A stretch of DNA of 64,000 nucleotides, from contig CAYVHO010000004.1 of assembly GCA_964451325.1 (NCBI GenBank), positions 195,920 to 259,919 on the forward strand. The letters run 5' to 3'. The notes under the pieces were generated by a model, which made no database searches, had not been told where the DNA came from, and saw only the letters and a list, made by a program, of their open reading frames with translations. Positions within the stretch are counted from its first letter, which is position 1; each line of letters starts with the position of its first letter. Source of the stretch: JAADHI01 sp964451325. GTDB taxonomy: Bacteria; Nitrospirota; Nitrospiria; SBBL01; JAADHI01. Shown piece by piece: positions 16,761 through 24,118 of this stretch. The position numbers were made by a program, and so were the translations under genes.

Positions 16761-18661
16761 ATGAGCTGGATTCAAAAACTCTACAAAACCTATGAACAGT
16801 GCGCTGATGCGCCACAGTTCTCAAACAGCCCTTTGTTACCCGTAAGCCATACAATCCAACAGGCGCATATCGAAATCACTATAAATAACCATGGAAACTT
16901 TTTGCGTGCTAAAACCATCATAAAGGAAGAAACAATCATCCCCGCGACGGAGCGTTCCTCTGGGAGAACAAGCGGCGAGGCACCACACCCACTTTCCGAT
17001 AAAATCCAATACTGTGCGGCAGATTATCCCAAACACGGCGGCAAGAAAAAAACCTACTACCCTGGTTATGCAAAGCAGCTTTCATCTTGGTGCCAGTCCG
17101 AGTTTTTTCATCCGAAGGCTAAGGCGGTACTCGAATATGTCCAAAAAGAATCCATCGTTTCTGATCTCGTCCTTGAAAAGGTTTTATACTTGGGAGATGA
17201 CGGAAAACTCCTCACAAGTTGGGAATCAGATACCCTATACCCCAGATTTTCAAAAACCTGACAGCAGCTGCCGGGATACGAGACCAGGGGAGCGCTCTGA
17301 TTCGCTGGCGAGTTCAAGTACCGGGTGACCCTCTAACAGCGACCTGGGAAGATCGGAGCCTAATGGACGCTTGGATTGCTTTTGACGGTCATCAGAACCC
17401 GACGAGAGGTCTTTGTATGGTTACGGGGCAGGAGATCTTGTTGGCACGAAGTCATCCCAGAAGACTGAGACATAGTGGTGATGGTGCCAAGCTGATTTCA
17501 TCCAACGACGCTGACGGTTTTACTTTCCGAGGAAGATTTATAGATGCCGATCAAGCATGTGGCCTTGGTTTTTCTGTCTCGCAAAAAGCACATAATGCGC
17601 TGCGATGGTTGATTGGAAGGCAAGCATTTCGAAATGGCGACCAGGTTCTCGTCGCATGGGCGGTGTCGGGCAATAAGATCCCTTCTCCATTCGCAAACAG
17701 CTACGACTTATTTGATATCGAAAGGGAAGTGGAGCAAAAGCCACAATTCCAAGGTGATGCGGGGCAAGCCTTCGGAAGAAGACTCACTAAACTGATTGCT
17801 GGCTATCGGATTGAACTCGGTTCGGGCGACGATATTGTGGTCATGGGTTTGGACTCGGCCTCGCCAGGACGTATCGCGATCATATTCTATCGAGAGCTGA
17901 AGGGTTCTGAGCTTCTTGATCGCATTCAGTCGTGGCATGAAAACCTCGCGTGGCATCAACATTATTCCAAAGAGGTCCGCTTCGTGGGCGCGCCCTCCCC
18001 AAAGGAAATAGCAGAAACGGTTTATGGGAGACGTTTGGACGACAAACTCCGTAAAGCAACGGCAGAGCGACTTCTTCCCTGCATCATTGATGGGCGGCGT
18101 CTCCCACGAGATATTGTGGAATCTGCCGTACGCAGGACATCAAACCGCATTGGCTTGGAACATTGGGAATTTGAGAAGCACCTTGGAATCATTTGTGCAT
18201 TATTCAAAGGTTATTTCACCGGAGAAAGGAACTACCAAATGGCATTGGAAGAAGATCGAACAACGCGCGACTACCTATATGGCCGTCTATTGGCAATCGC
18301 GGAACATCTTGAAAACCGTGCGCTGTATCTTGCAGGAGAAAACCGGGAGACCAGCGCCGCGAGATTGATGCAGCGCTTTGCAGATCGGCCCTATTCAACA
18401 TGGAGAACCATTGAACTTTCGTTAAGCCCGTATAAGGCTCGTCTACGAGCCAATCGTCCATCATTTTTAAACGAGATGGAAAAACAGATTGACGAAGTGA
18501 TCAGTACTTTTAAGGGACAGGATTTCCTGGACGAGCGGCGGCTTTCCGGGGAGTTTCTCCTTGCGTATCACTGCCAGCGGCAAGCCTTGTGGTCCAAACC
18601 AGCCTTGAAAACAGATGAGAAACCTACCGATAACGAATCAAAAGAGGAGCAACGGTTATGA
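16761..18661 (+). pseudogene. cas8c: Cas8c large Cascade subunit, split by a -1 frameshift
   Basis: Cas8c recognises the PAM and opens target DNA. The ATG at 16761 opens a frame with typical N-terminal blocks (LYKTYEQC, SHTIQQAHIEITI, PHPLSDKIQY, HPKAKAVLEYVQKE) that stops at 17259-17261 after about 166 residues. Homology continues one frame back from about 17236 (IPQIFKNL, ALIRWRVQVPGDP, TWEDRSLMDAWIAF) and runs on to the TGA at 18659-18661. One base appears to be missing between about 17222 and 17240. No -1 slippery heptamer is visible there, so programmed shifting is unlikely. The joined product would be about 632 aa. Decay or a sequencing error are both possible. The 3' end overlaps cas7c by ATGA. 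Confidence 0.85.
18239..18661 (+). CDS. cas11c: Cas11c small subunit from an internal start inside cas8c
   Basis: Type I-C Cascade contains a small subunit translated from within cas8c (established for this subtype). Here an ATG at 18239 is preceded at 8-nt spacing by GGAGAAAGGA (18221-18230), a strong ribosome-binding site inside the coding sequence. It opens 140 residues (MALEEDRTTRDYLYGRLL...) in the cas8c frame. This start is downstream of the frameshift, so the small subunit should still be made even if Cas8c is not. The call rests on start signal, position and family knowledge. Confidence 0.7.
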   Translation: MALEEDRTTRDYLYGRLLAIAEHLENRALYLAGENRETSAARLMQRFADRPYSTWRTIELSLSPYKARLRANRPSFLNEMEKQIDEVISTFKGQDFLDERRLSGEFLLAYHCQRQALWSKPALKTDEKPTDNESKEEQRL

Positions 18662-19515
18662 GCAAATTGCAACACAAAATTGACTTTGCACTTGTCCTGC
18701 GTGTTCAGAATGCAAACCCCAATGGCGACCCCTTAAACGGAAATCGTCCTCGTTCAAACTACGATGGGCATGGCGAAATAACAGATGTTTGCATCAAGCG
18801 GAAGATCAGAGACCGACTTCTAGAAAATAATCACGCGATATTTGTCCAGTCGGATGATCGAAAAATCGATGAGGCAAAAAGCCTCCGCGCGAGGGCTGAG
18901 GCCGCCCTTGGAAATAAGCTCGGCTCAAGTGAGACGGTTAAACTCGCATGTGAAAAATGGCTTGATGTCCGCGCCTTCGGTCAGCTTTTTGCTTTTAAAA
19001 AACCGAGCAAAAAAGGGAAGGGTAAAAAAGATCAGAGTACCGATGGAGATACGGGGGTTTCCATTGGTATCCGGGGCCCTGTATCCGTGCAATCAGCATT
19101 CAGCGTGGAGCCTATTGATGTCACCAGTACCCAAATCACAAAAAGCGTCAGCGGGGAGGACACCAAAGATGGAAAAAAAAGCTCGGACACAATGGGAATG
19201 AAACACCGTGTGGATCACGGGATATATGTCTTATTTGGCAGTATGAACCCGCAATTAGCAGGAAAAACAGGCTTCAGTGATACGGATGCTAATGCCATCA
19301 AAGAAGTTCTGCCTCGGCTTTTTGAAAATGATGCATCGTCGGCGAGGCCTGAAGGCAGTATGGAGGTACAAAAACTCATCTGGTGGAAGCATGACTGCAA
19401 AGCCGGGAAGTATTCGTCCGCCAAAGTGCATCGAACACTCAATGTAAAGCCTGATGGTAACTTTGATCTTGCCTCATTGGATGGACTGGTTCCTGAAATC
19501 ATTGATGGTTTTTGA
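18658..19515 (+). CDS. cas7c: Cas7c (Csd2) Cascade backbone
   Basis: 285 aa. Cas7 subunits form the helical backbone along the crRNA spacer. The N-terminal RAMP block VQNANPNGDPLNGNRPR, the ITDVCIKRKIRDRL helix, a GIRGPVSVQSAFS segment and KHRVDHGIYVLFGSMN are characteristic of the I-C family. The ATG overlaps the cas8c stop (ATGA). The frame is intact. A gap of 51 nt and a hicB gene follow, where cas4 would be expected. Confidence 0.93.
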   Translation: MSKLQHKIDFALVLRVQNANPNGDPLNGNRPRSNYDGHGEITDVCIKRKIRDRLLENNHAIFVQSDDRKIDEAKSLRARAEAALGNKLGSSETVKLACEKWLDVRAFGQLFAFKKPSKKGKGKKDQSTDGDTGVSIGIRGPVSVQSAFSVEPIDVTSTQITKSVSGEDTKDGKKSSDTMGMKHRVDHGIYVLFGSMNPQLAGKTGFSDTDANAIKEVLPRLFENDASSARPEGSMEVQKLIWWKHDCKAGKYSSAKVHRTLNVKPDGNFDLASLDGLVPEIIDGF

Positions 19516-19566
19516 TAAACAAAAATCCACCCACAAACCAGAAAAAATAAAAAAGAGGTCAAAACA

Positions 19567-19779
19567 ATGAAAAATGAATATACGGCTGTTTTAAAACAGG
19601 AAGGTGATTGGTGGATCGGGTGGATCGAGGAAATTCCAGGCGTCAATTGTCAGGAAAGCACTTATGACGGTTTGAAAGAAACATTAGCCGTCACACTCAA
19701 GGAAGCCTTGGAATTCAACCGCCTAGAGGCCCTAATGGCTGCGGGTAGCGAATACCATGAAGAAAAAATAGCCATATGA
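19567..19779 (+). CDS. hicB: HicB-family antitoxin
   Basis: 70 aa with the compact HicB fold: EYTAVLKQEGDWWIGWIEEIPGVNCQ followed by a helix typical of partial RNase H-like HicB proteins. No C-terminal DNA-binding domain is present, so self-regulation through DNA binding is unlikely; it may rely on the cas transcript. AAGAGGT precedes the ATG. The gene sits between cas7c and cas4, and its end overlaps hicA by 4 nt (ATGA). Confidence 0.85.
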   Translation: MKNEYTAVLKQEGDWWIGWIEEIPGVNCQESTYDGLKETLAVTLKEALEFNRLEALMAAGSEYHEEKIAI

Positions 19780-19964
19780 AAAGAAACAAGTTTCTCCAAT
19801 ATCTCCGCCGTCATGGTTGTGTCCTTTTAAGAGAAGGCCGTAGCCACTCTTGGTGGCATAACCCGGTCTTAAACAAACGTTCCGCAATTCCTAGACATAC
19901 CGAAGTACAGGACCTCTTGGCAAAAAAGATATGCAAAGATCTTGGTGTGGAGTCGATCAAGTAG
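19776..19964 (+). CDS. hicA: HicA-family mRNA interferase toxin
   Basis: 62 aa, the usual HicA size. The double-stranded-RNA-binding-like fold is visible with the catalytic His block GRSHSWWHNP, an N-terminal KFLQYLRRHGCVLLREG and a C-terminal helix. HicA toxins cleave mRNA when freed from HicB. The order here is antitoxin first. Two bases separate its stop from the cas4 ATG at 19967. The frame is intact despite broken cas genes on both sides. Confidence 0.87.
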   Translation: MKRNKFLQYLRRHGCVLLREGRSHSWWHNPVLNKRSAIPRHTEVQDLLAKKICKDLGVESIK

Positions 19965-19966
19965 CC

Positions 19967-20622
19967 ATGAATAGCGATCCCATCATGATTTCCGCCTTGG
20001 AACACTATAGCTACTGTCCACGTCAGTGTGCCTTGATTCATCTTGAGCAAAGCTTCGATGAAAATATTTACACCCTGCAGGTCAAGCCTTGCATGCCCGC
20101 GTGGATGAAGTAAAAACCGACTATCAGGAAGGGATTCGTATTGAACGTGCACTCCCCTTGTGGAGCCATCGCCTGGGTTTGATCGGAAAAGCCGATGTCG
20201 TTGAGTTTCACGGGGAAACCCCGTATCCCGTTGAATACAAACACGGCCCCCGGCGAAAAAAAGACCATGACGACCTTCAGCTTTGTGCGCAAGCGATTTG
20301 CCTCGAAGAAATGACGGGAAAAGCGGTGCCAAAAGGCGCTATTTTTCATCACAGTTCACGAAGGCGACGGGAAGTTGTTTTTAGCCCAAAATTACTGGCT
20401 CTGGTCGAAACCACCACCCAGGCCATCCGAGATCTCTTCGCATCAAAAAGAATGCCACAGCCTGTCAACGACCAACGCTGCACCCATTGTTCGTTATTGG
20501 AATCGTGCATGCCTTCTGTGGTCGCCGAGCAACACCGTTTTAAAAGTGCACAGAAAAACCTGTTTCGGGTCACTGATGATTTAGCAGATACATGTCATTT
20601 CGAACGAAGAGAGAAATCTTAA
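19967..20622 (+). pseudogene. cas4: Cas4 exonuclease, split by a one-base deletion
   Basis: Cas4 trims prespacers and checks PAMs with Cas1-Cas2. From ATG 19967 the first frame gives MISALEHYSYCPRQCALIHL and then stops at about 20113. The family continues one frame back (ALHARVDEVK, LWSHRLGLIGKADVVEFHG, YPVEYKHG, LQLCAQAICLEEM, CTHCSLLESC). One extra G at CTGCAGGTCAAG (about 20076-20087) would restore TLQGQALHARVDE, so a single-base loss is the simplest reading. All four iron-sulfur cysteines remain in the two pieces. The final residues and TAA (20620-20622) come from a palindromic element inserted at its 3' end. Confidence 0.87.
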
Positions 20623-20667
20623 GCCCCGATTTAGTCTTTAAGATTTCTCTCTTCGTTCGAAATGACA
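20593..20667. mobile_element. 75-bp miniature palindromic element (relative of the GIY-YIG element)
   Basis: Perfect 30-bp inverted repeats, 20593-20622 and 20638-20667, flank a 15-nt loop. Arms begin TGTCATTTCGAACGAAGAGA. The arm differs from that of the GIY-YIG element (TGTCATCTCGACCGAAGGGA) at only a few positions, so it looks like a non-autonomous relative. It contributes the last codons and stop of the cas4 reading frame. Confidence 0.75.
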
Positions 20668-20734
20668 ATGGCGGGTCAAAGGATAATTTTTGAACTTTCG
20701 GAAAAGCCTTTTTTCCGCGATTACCAGTAACTGA

Positions 20735-21078
20735 GTTGTCATCTCGACCGAAGGGAGAGATCTTAGAGCGTATGTCTCGAAACTATTACGTCTACATCCT
20801 CACAAATTGGAATCACAAGGTCATGTACATTGGGGTAACAAATAACTTGGAGCGACGTATACATGAACATAAACTGAAATCAGTAAAGGGCTTCACCGAA
20901 AAATATAATGTGAACAAACTTGTTTATTTTGAAGAAACACACGATATTCGCATGGCGGTTTCCAGAGAGAGGGAACTCAAAAAATGGCGCAGAGAAAAGA
21001 AAAATGCACTTGTAAAACAAATGAATCCCGATTGGGAAGACTTGGCAAAAGATCTCTCCCTTCGGTCGAGATGACAAC
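20735..21078. mobile_element. 344-bp element: GIY-YIG nuclease gene between 30-bp terminal inverted repeats
   Basis: Perfect 30-bp terminal inverted repeats at 20735-20764 and 21049-21078 (arm starts GTTGTCATCTCGACCGAAGG) enclose one gene, which fills the interior and takes its stop codon from the right repeat. No clear target duplication is visible. The whole element interrupts the space between cas4 and cas1. Confidence 0.78.
20772..21074 (+). CDS. Small GIY-YIG nuclease-domain protein of the inverted-repeat element
   Basis: 100 aa from ATG 20772; the frame is open from inside the left repeat, so a slightly longer product from TTG 20736 is possible. Visible are the GIY-YIG core (YYVYILTNWNHKVMYIGVTN), the catalytic Arg region NLERRIHEHK and the typical tail MNPDWEDLAKDL, as in the small stand-alone family COG2827. 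The cellular role of this family is unsettled. Tight fit between inverted repeats suggests it acts on the element itself. The TGA lies in the right repeat. Confidence 0.85.
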   Translation: MSRNYYVYILTNWNHKVMYIGVTNNLERRIHEHKLKSVKGFTEKYNVNKLVYFEETHDIRMAVSRERELKKWRREKKNALVKQMNPDWEDLAKDLSLRSR

Positions 21079-21097
21079 CTAAAAAAGGCATTGCACC

Positions 21098-22129
21098 ATG
21101 CACCAACTCCTCAACACACTCTATGTTACGACCGAAGGGGCCTACCTCCACCTCGACCACGACACACTCAAAGTCGAGATCGAAAAAGAAACCAAGCTGC
21201 AAGTCCCTGTGCATCACCTGGGGGGCATTGTCTGTTTTGGCAATGTCATGGTCAGCCCCGCAGCCATGGCGCGCTGCGCCGAAGATGGACGATTTCTGGT
21301 CTTGCTGGATCGAAACGGCCGATTTAAAGCACGTGTCGAAGGCCCTGTTTCTGGCAATGTACTACTACGAAGTGCTCAGCACGAGGCCATGCGCGATACG
21401 TCAAAGACCCTCGAAATTGCCAGAAATATGGTCGCCGGAAAGATTCAGAACAGTCGTCAGATCGTGCTTCGTGGCGCGCGTGAAAACACAGGTGACGAAG
21501 ACAGCCAAATTTTGAAAAAAACAACAGACAAGCTGGCGAGCGCCTTGTCTCGTCTCCCAAAATGTGAAGACATTGATCAAGTCCGGGGCATTGAGGGGGA
21601 ATCTGCACGGGCCTATTTTTCCTCATTTGATCGCATGGTGCGTGAAGACCGCGAGACCTTTCGATTTAATGGCCGAAATCGTCGCCCACCCCGTGACCCG
21701 ATCAACGCACTCATCTCTTTTCTTTATGCCTTGCTCATGAATGATTGTGTGGCAGGTGCCGAAGGGGTCGGGCTTGATCCACAAATGGGTTTTTTGCATA
21801 CGATTCGGCCCGGTCGTGCGGCTTTGGCATGGGATTTAATGGAGGAAGTCCGTTCTGTTTTGGCAGATCGTTTGGCGCTCACTTTGATCAATCGACGGCA
21901 AATTCAAAAAACGCATTTTATAGATCGACCGGGTGGTGCAGTGCACTTGAATGATAAAGGCCGAAAAGAAGTCGTGATTGCTTATCAAAAACGAAAACAA
22001 GAAGAGATCACCCATCCGCTGCTCGATCAAAAAATGCCATTGGGTCTTATTCCGCACGTGCAGGCGCGTCTGCTTGCCCGCACTTTGCGAGGGGATATGG
22101 AGACTTATATCCCCTACCTTTATCGCTGA
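21098..22129 (+). CDS. cas1: Cas1 integrase, type I-C
   Basis: 343 aa, intact. Cas1 and Cas2 insert new spacers at the leader end of the array. The N-terminal beta domain starts LLNTLYVTTEGAYLHLDHD; the catalytic helical domain contains the metal ligands in RGIEGESARAYFSSF (Glu) and GFLHTIRPGRAALAWDLMEE (His and Asp/Glu). The gene follows the GIY-YIG element by 20 nt, with no good promoter of its own visible. Confidence 0.95.
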   Translation: MHQLLNTLYVTTEGAYLHLDHDTLKVEIEKETKLQVPVHHLGGIVCFGNVMVSPAAMARCAEDGRFLVLLDRNGRFKARVEGPVSGNVLLRSAQHEAMRDTSKTLEIARNMVAGKIQNSRQIVLRGARENTGDEDSQILKKTTDKLASALSRLPKCEDIDQVRGIEGESARAYFSSFDRMVREDRETFRFNGRNRRPPRDPINALISFLYALLMNDCVAGAEGVGLDPQMGFLHTIRPGRAALAWDLMEEVRSVLADRLALTLINRRQIQKTHFIDRPGGAVHLNDKGRKEVVIAYQKRKQEEITHPLLDQKMPLGLIPHVQARLLARTLRGDMETYIPYLYR

Positions 22130-22136
22130 GCTGATA

Positions 22137-22427
22137 ATGTTTATTGTCATCACTTATGATGTCTCAACAGAAACACGTGAAGGAAAACGCCGTTTTCGGC
22201 GTATTGCCACCGAATGCAAAAATTTTGGACAACGTGTTCAGCAATCCGTTTTTGAATGCACCGTGAGTGCCGTACAATATGAAATACTCGTTCGGCGATT
22301 GCTGGATATCATCAACAAGGAAGAAGACCGACTTCGCATTTATCGGCTCACTGAGCCGAAGGAAAAACATATCGAAATCTACGGCTTGGATGGCACCGTC
22401 GATTTCGAAGGCCCATTGCTGGTTTAA
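22137..22427 (+). CDS. cas2: Cas2, spacer-acquisition partner of Cas1
   Basis: 96 aa from ATG 22137, eight bases after the cas1 stop. The ferredoxin-like fold begins MFIVITYDVSTETREGKRR, with the conserved Asp after the first strand, then FGQRVQQSVFECTVS and a C-terminal EIYGLDG strand. A longer open frame upstream overlaps cas1 and is not used. The frame is intact. Confidence 0.94.
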   Translation: MFIVITYDVSTETREGKRRFRRIATECKNFGQRVQQSVFECTVSAVQYEILVRRLLDIINKEEDRLRIYRLTEPKEKHIEIYGLDGTVDFEGPLLV

Positions 22428-22604
22428 GCGCGAACCACCAGCGATGGAGAAAAGGCAGGCGGTTCGCGAAGTCTGCAAGATGTTGAAATAAAATAACTTT
22501 TAAACAAAAAGGGAAATTTTGGATTTAAAAGTGCTGTGGGAAAAAAGAGTTTCGCGTTTTCATTCATATAAATATTTGAAAACAAAGATGATTTTCCCCA
22601 TAGC
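22428..22604 (+). promoter_or_regulatory. CRISPR leader region
   Basis: 177 nt between cas2 and the first repeat. It starts with an inverted repeat (GCGAACCACC ... GGCGGTTCGCG, 22430-22467) like those at type I-C leader starts, followed by an A/T-rich stretch. Transcription of the array and spacer insertion would depend on it. Confidence 0.6.
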
Positions 22605-22717
22605 ATTGCACCCGTCCTTCGGGATGGGTGAGGATTGAAACAGTTTTTCTTTTGTCGGTCAGATTGACTTTATCTTTGGTATTGCGCCCGTCCTTCAGGA
22701 TGGGTAAAGATGAAAGC
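22605..22717 (+). CRISPR. Minimal decayed CRISPR array: two repeats, one spacer
   Basis: Repeat 1 is 22605-22641 (37 nt) with a hairpin core CCCGTCCTTCGGGATGGG and the subtype-typical 3' end GATTGAAAC. The only spacer is 22642-22680 (39 nt). Repeat 2 is 22681-22717; it differs at several positions, including its 3' end (ATGAAAGC), and looks like a degenerate terminal repeat. No further repeats follow. Confidence 0.85.
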
Positions 22718-22799
22718 AGAAGCAATCGAGCATTTTGTTCGTTTATGATTTGAGATTTAATTTCGCCCATATTTCCCTGAAAATTGCTTTTAATCTTGA

Positions 22800-22834
22800 T
22801 TGATTTTTCTTAAAAAATGATCTAAAGTTAGATC
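22800..22834 (+). promoter_or_regulatory. Promoter and palindromic operator of the Phd/RelE pair
   Basis: TTGATT (22800-22805) and TAAAGT (22823-22828) with 17-nt spacing form a plausible promoter. A perfect interrupted palindrome GATCTAA-AG-TTAGATC (22819-22834) covers the -10 box, the arrangement expected for autorepression by a toxin-antitoxin complex. Confidence 0.6.
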
Positions 22835-22863
22835 TTAATTTAGCTCTTTTTTTGGAGGTTGAC

Positions 22864-23115
22864 ATGAAACAGGTTTTTGCTAATTGTTCTGCAAGCATTT
22901 CTGAGCTAAAGAGGAATCCAACAGCCCTGTTGAATGAAGCTGAAGGCGCTCCTGTTGCTATTTTAAATCACAATAAGCCTACAGCCTATCTGATACCAGC
23001 AGATACATATGAATGGATGATGGATATCCTAGATGACTATGAGTTAGGAAAGCTTGTAAAAAAGCGAAGAAAAGACTTGAGTCATGCTGTCACGGTAAAA
23101 CTGGATGATTTATAG
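22864..23115 (+). CDS. Phd/YefM-family antitoxin
   Basis: 83 aa from ATG 22864, which has GGAGG at 22854-22858; an upstream TTG lies inside that site. The N-terminal DNA-binding fold (KQVFANCSASISELKRNPTALLNEAEGAPVAI) and the LIPADTYEWMMDILDDYEL region are typical, with a C-terminal toxin-binding tail. It should repress its own promoter through the palindrome at 22819-22834. The toxin gene starts 11 nt before its end. Confidence 0.87.
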   Translation: MKQVFANCSASISELKRNPTALLNEAEGAPVAILNHNKPTAYLIPADTYEWMMDILDDYELGKLVKKRRKDLSHAVTVKLDDL

Positions 23116-23413
23116 TCTCAAATTTCTTCCAATGGCCTTAAAAGAATGGAAGAAGCTTACTCCGCCTCTTCAGCAACAATTCAAAAAAAAATTGAAAGAC
23201 CGACTGAAAAATCCTAATGTCCCAGCGAGTAGACTTAAAGGTTTTGAAAATGTTTACAAGATTAAGCTGCGATCGGCCGGATATCGATTGGTATATGAGG
23301 TTTCTGATCACAATTTTGTCGTATATGTCCTTGCAATCGGAAAAAGGGAAGGGGGAGATGTATATAAAAAAGCACATGACCGAAATAAAATCTCCCGAAA
23401 AAGCACACCATAA
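23105..23413 (+). CDS. RelE/ParE-family toxin
   Basis: 102 aa. The RelE fold is visible: FLPMALKEWKKLTPPLQQQFKKKL, then SRLKGFENVYKIKLRSAGYRLVYEV and the C-terminal strand VYVLAIGKREGGDVYKKA with basic residues of the type that cleave ribosome-bound mRNA in RelE. The gene overlaps its antitoxin by 11 nt. It is the third toxin gene within 10 kb. Confidence 0.88.
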   Translation: MIYSLKFLPMALKEWKKLTPPLQQQFKKKLKDRLKNPNVPASRLKGFENVYKIKLRSAGYRLVYEVSDHNFVVYVLAIGKREGGDVYKKAHDRNKISRKSTP

Positions 23414-23482
23414 GTGACTGATTATACGAGTGGTTCTTCGGAATGAATTTTAAATCCACCCCTCCCCTCTCGTCCGCGAGTC

Positions 23483-23512
23483 CTAAAAAATCGCTACGCT
23501 TTGATTTTTTAG
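23483..23512. terminator. Possible bidirectional terminator between relE-type toxin and trmL
   Basis: A 10-bp perfect inverted repeat, CTAAAAAATC ... GATTTTTTAG, lies between two convergent genes. The stem is A/T-rich, so its strength is uncertain. Confidence 0.4.
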
Positions 23513-23514
23513 CT

Positions 23515-23991
23515 TTATTCCGCCCCTTCAAAACCACATTGTCGCCACGCTTCGTACAAAACAACCGCCACGGCATTCGACAAATTCAAACTTCGATTAT
23601 GGGGCAACATGGGGATTTTTAGGAGCTGTTCAGGGGGCACACTATTTCGAATGTCTTCAGGCAGACCCTCGGTTTCTGATCCAAAAAGCAGCACATCGTC
23701 CGGCTTAAAACGCACTTTATGGTAAGGGTACTTTGCAAACTTGCTACAGGCCAATAAACGCTGCGGCTGTTCTGTCTGAATAAAAGCATGCAAAGATTCA
23801 TGTACCTGTACTTGTGCAAATTCGCGATAATCCAATCCGGCCCGGATCAGTTTTTTATCCTCCAGGTCAAAACCCAGGGGTTCAATCAAATGAAGTGCTG
23901 CACCGCTATTGGCACAAAGCCGGATAATGTTTCCTGTATTGGGGGGGATTTTGGGTTGAAATAAAACGACTCGAAACATAAGACCGCTCAT
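23515..23991 (-). CDS. trmL: tRNA (cytidine/uridine-34 2'-O)-methyltransferase TrmL
   Basis: 158 aa SPOUT-fold enzyme that methylates the wobble ribose of certain tRNA-Leu. Visible: FQPKIPPNTGNIIRLC at the N-terminus, LLFGSETEGLPED and the knot region LKIPMLPHNRSLNLSNAVAVVLYE that binds S-adenosylmethionine. Length matches TrmL rather than larger SpoU enzymes. The ATG at 23991 and another at 23979 (MFRVVLFQP, the usual family start) are both possible; neither has a strong ribosome-binding site. Confidence 0.9.
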   Translation of the reverse strand: MSGLMFRVVLFQPKIPPNTGNIIRLCANSGAALHLIEPLGFDLEDKKLIRAGLDYREFAQVQVHESLHAFIQTEQPQRLLACSKFAKYPYHKVRFKPDDVLLFGSETEGLPEDIRNSVPPEQLLKIPMLPHNRSLNLSNAVAVVLYEAWRQCGFEGAE

Positions 23992-24118
23992 AAAATAAAA
24001 ATCACGTCACTGCCTTATACCTGAGAAAGAGAGTCTGGTCAAAAATCTTGGATCTGTTTGCCCCCTTTCCCGGCGTTTTCTTGAAATATCTTCTAAGCTA
24101 TGATTAAATGCCCAGTTG

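Noticed and set aside
16560..17261. Long frame reading through the end of cas5c into the first part of cas8c
   Set aside because: The stretch before 16761 is only an out-of-frame reading of cas5c. The true cas8c start is the ATG at 16761, two bases after the cas5c stop.
17200..17261. Programmed -1 frameshift as explanation of the split cas8c
   Set aside because: No X-XXY-YYZ slippery heptamer in the right phase and no clear downstream hairpin at the proper distance; a lost base is simpler.
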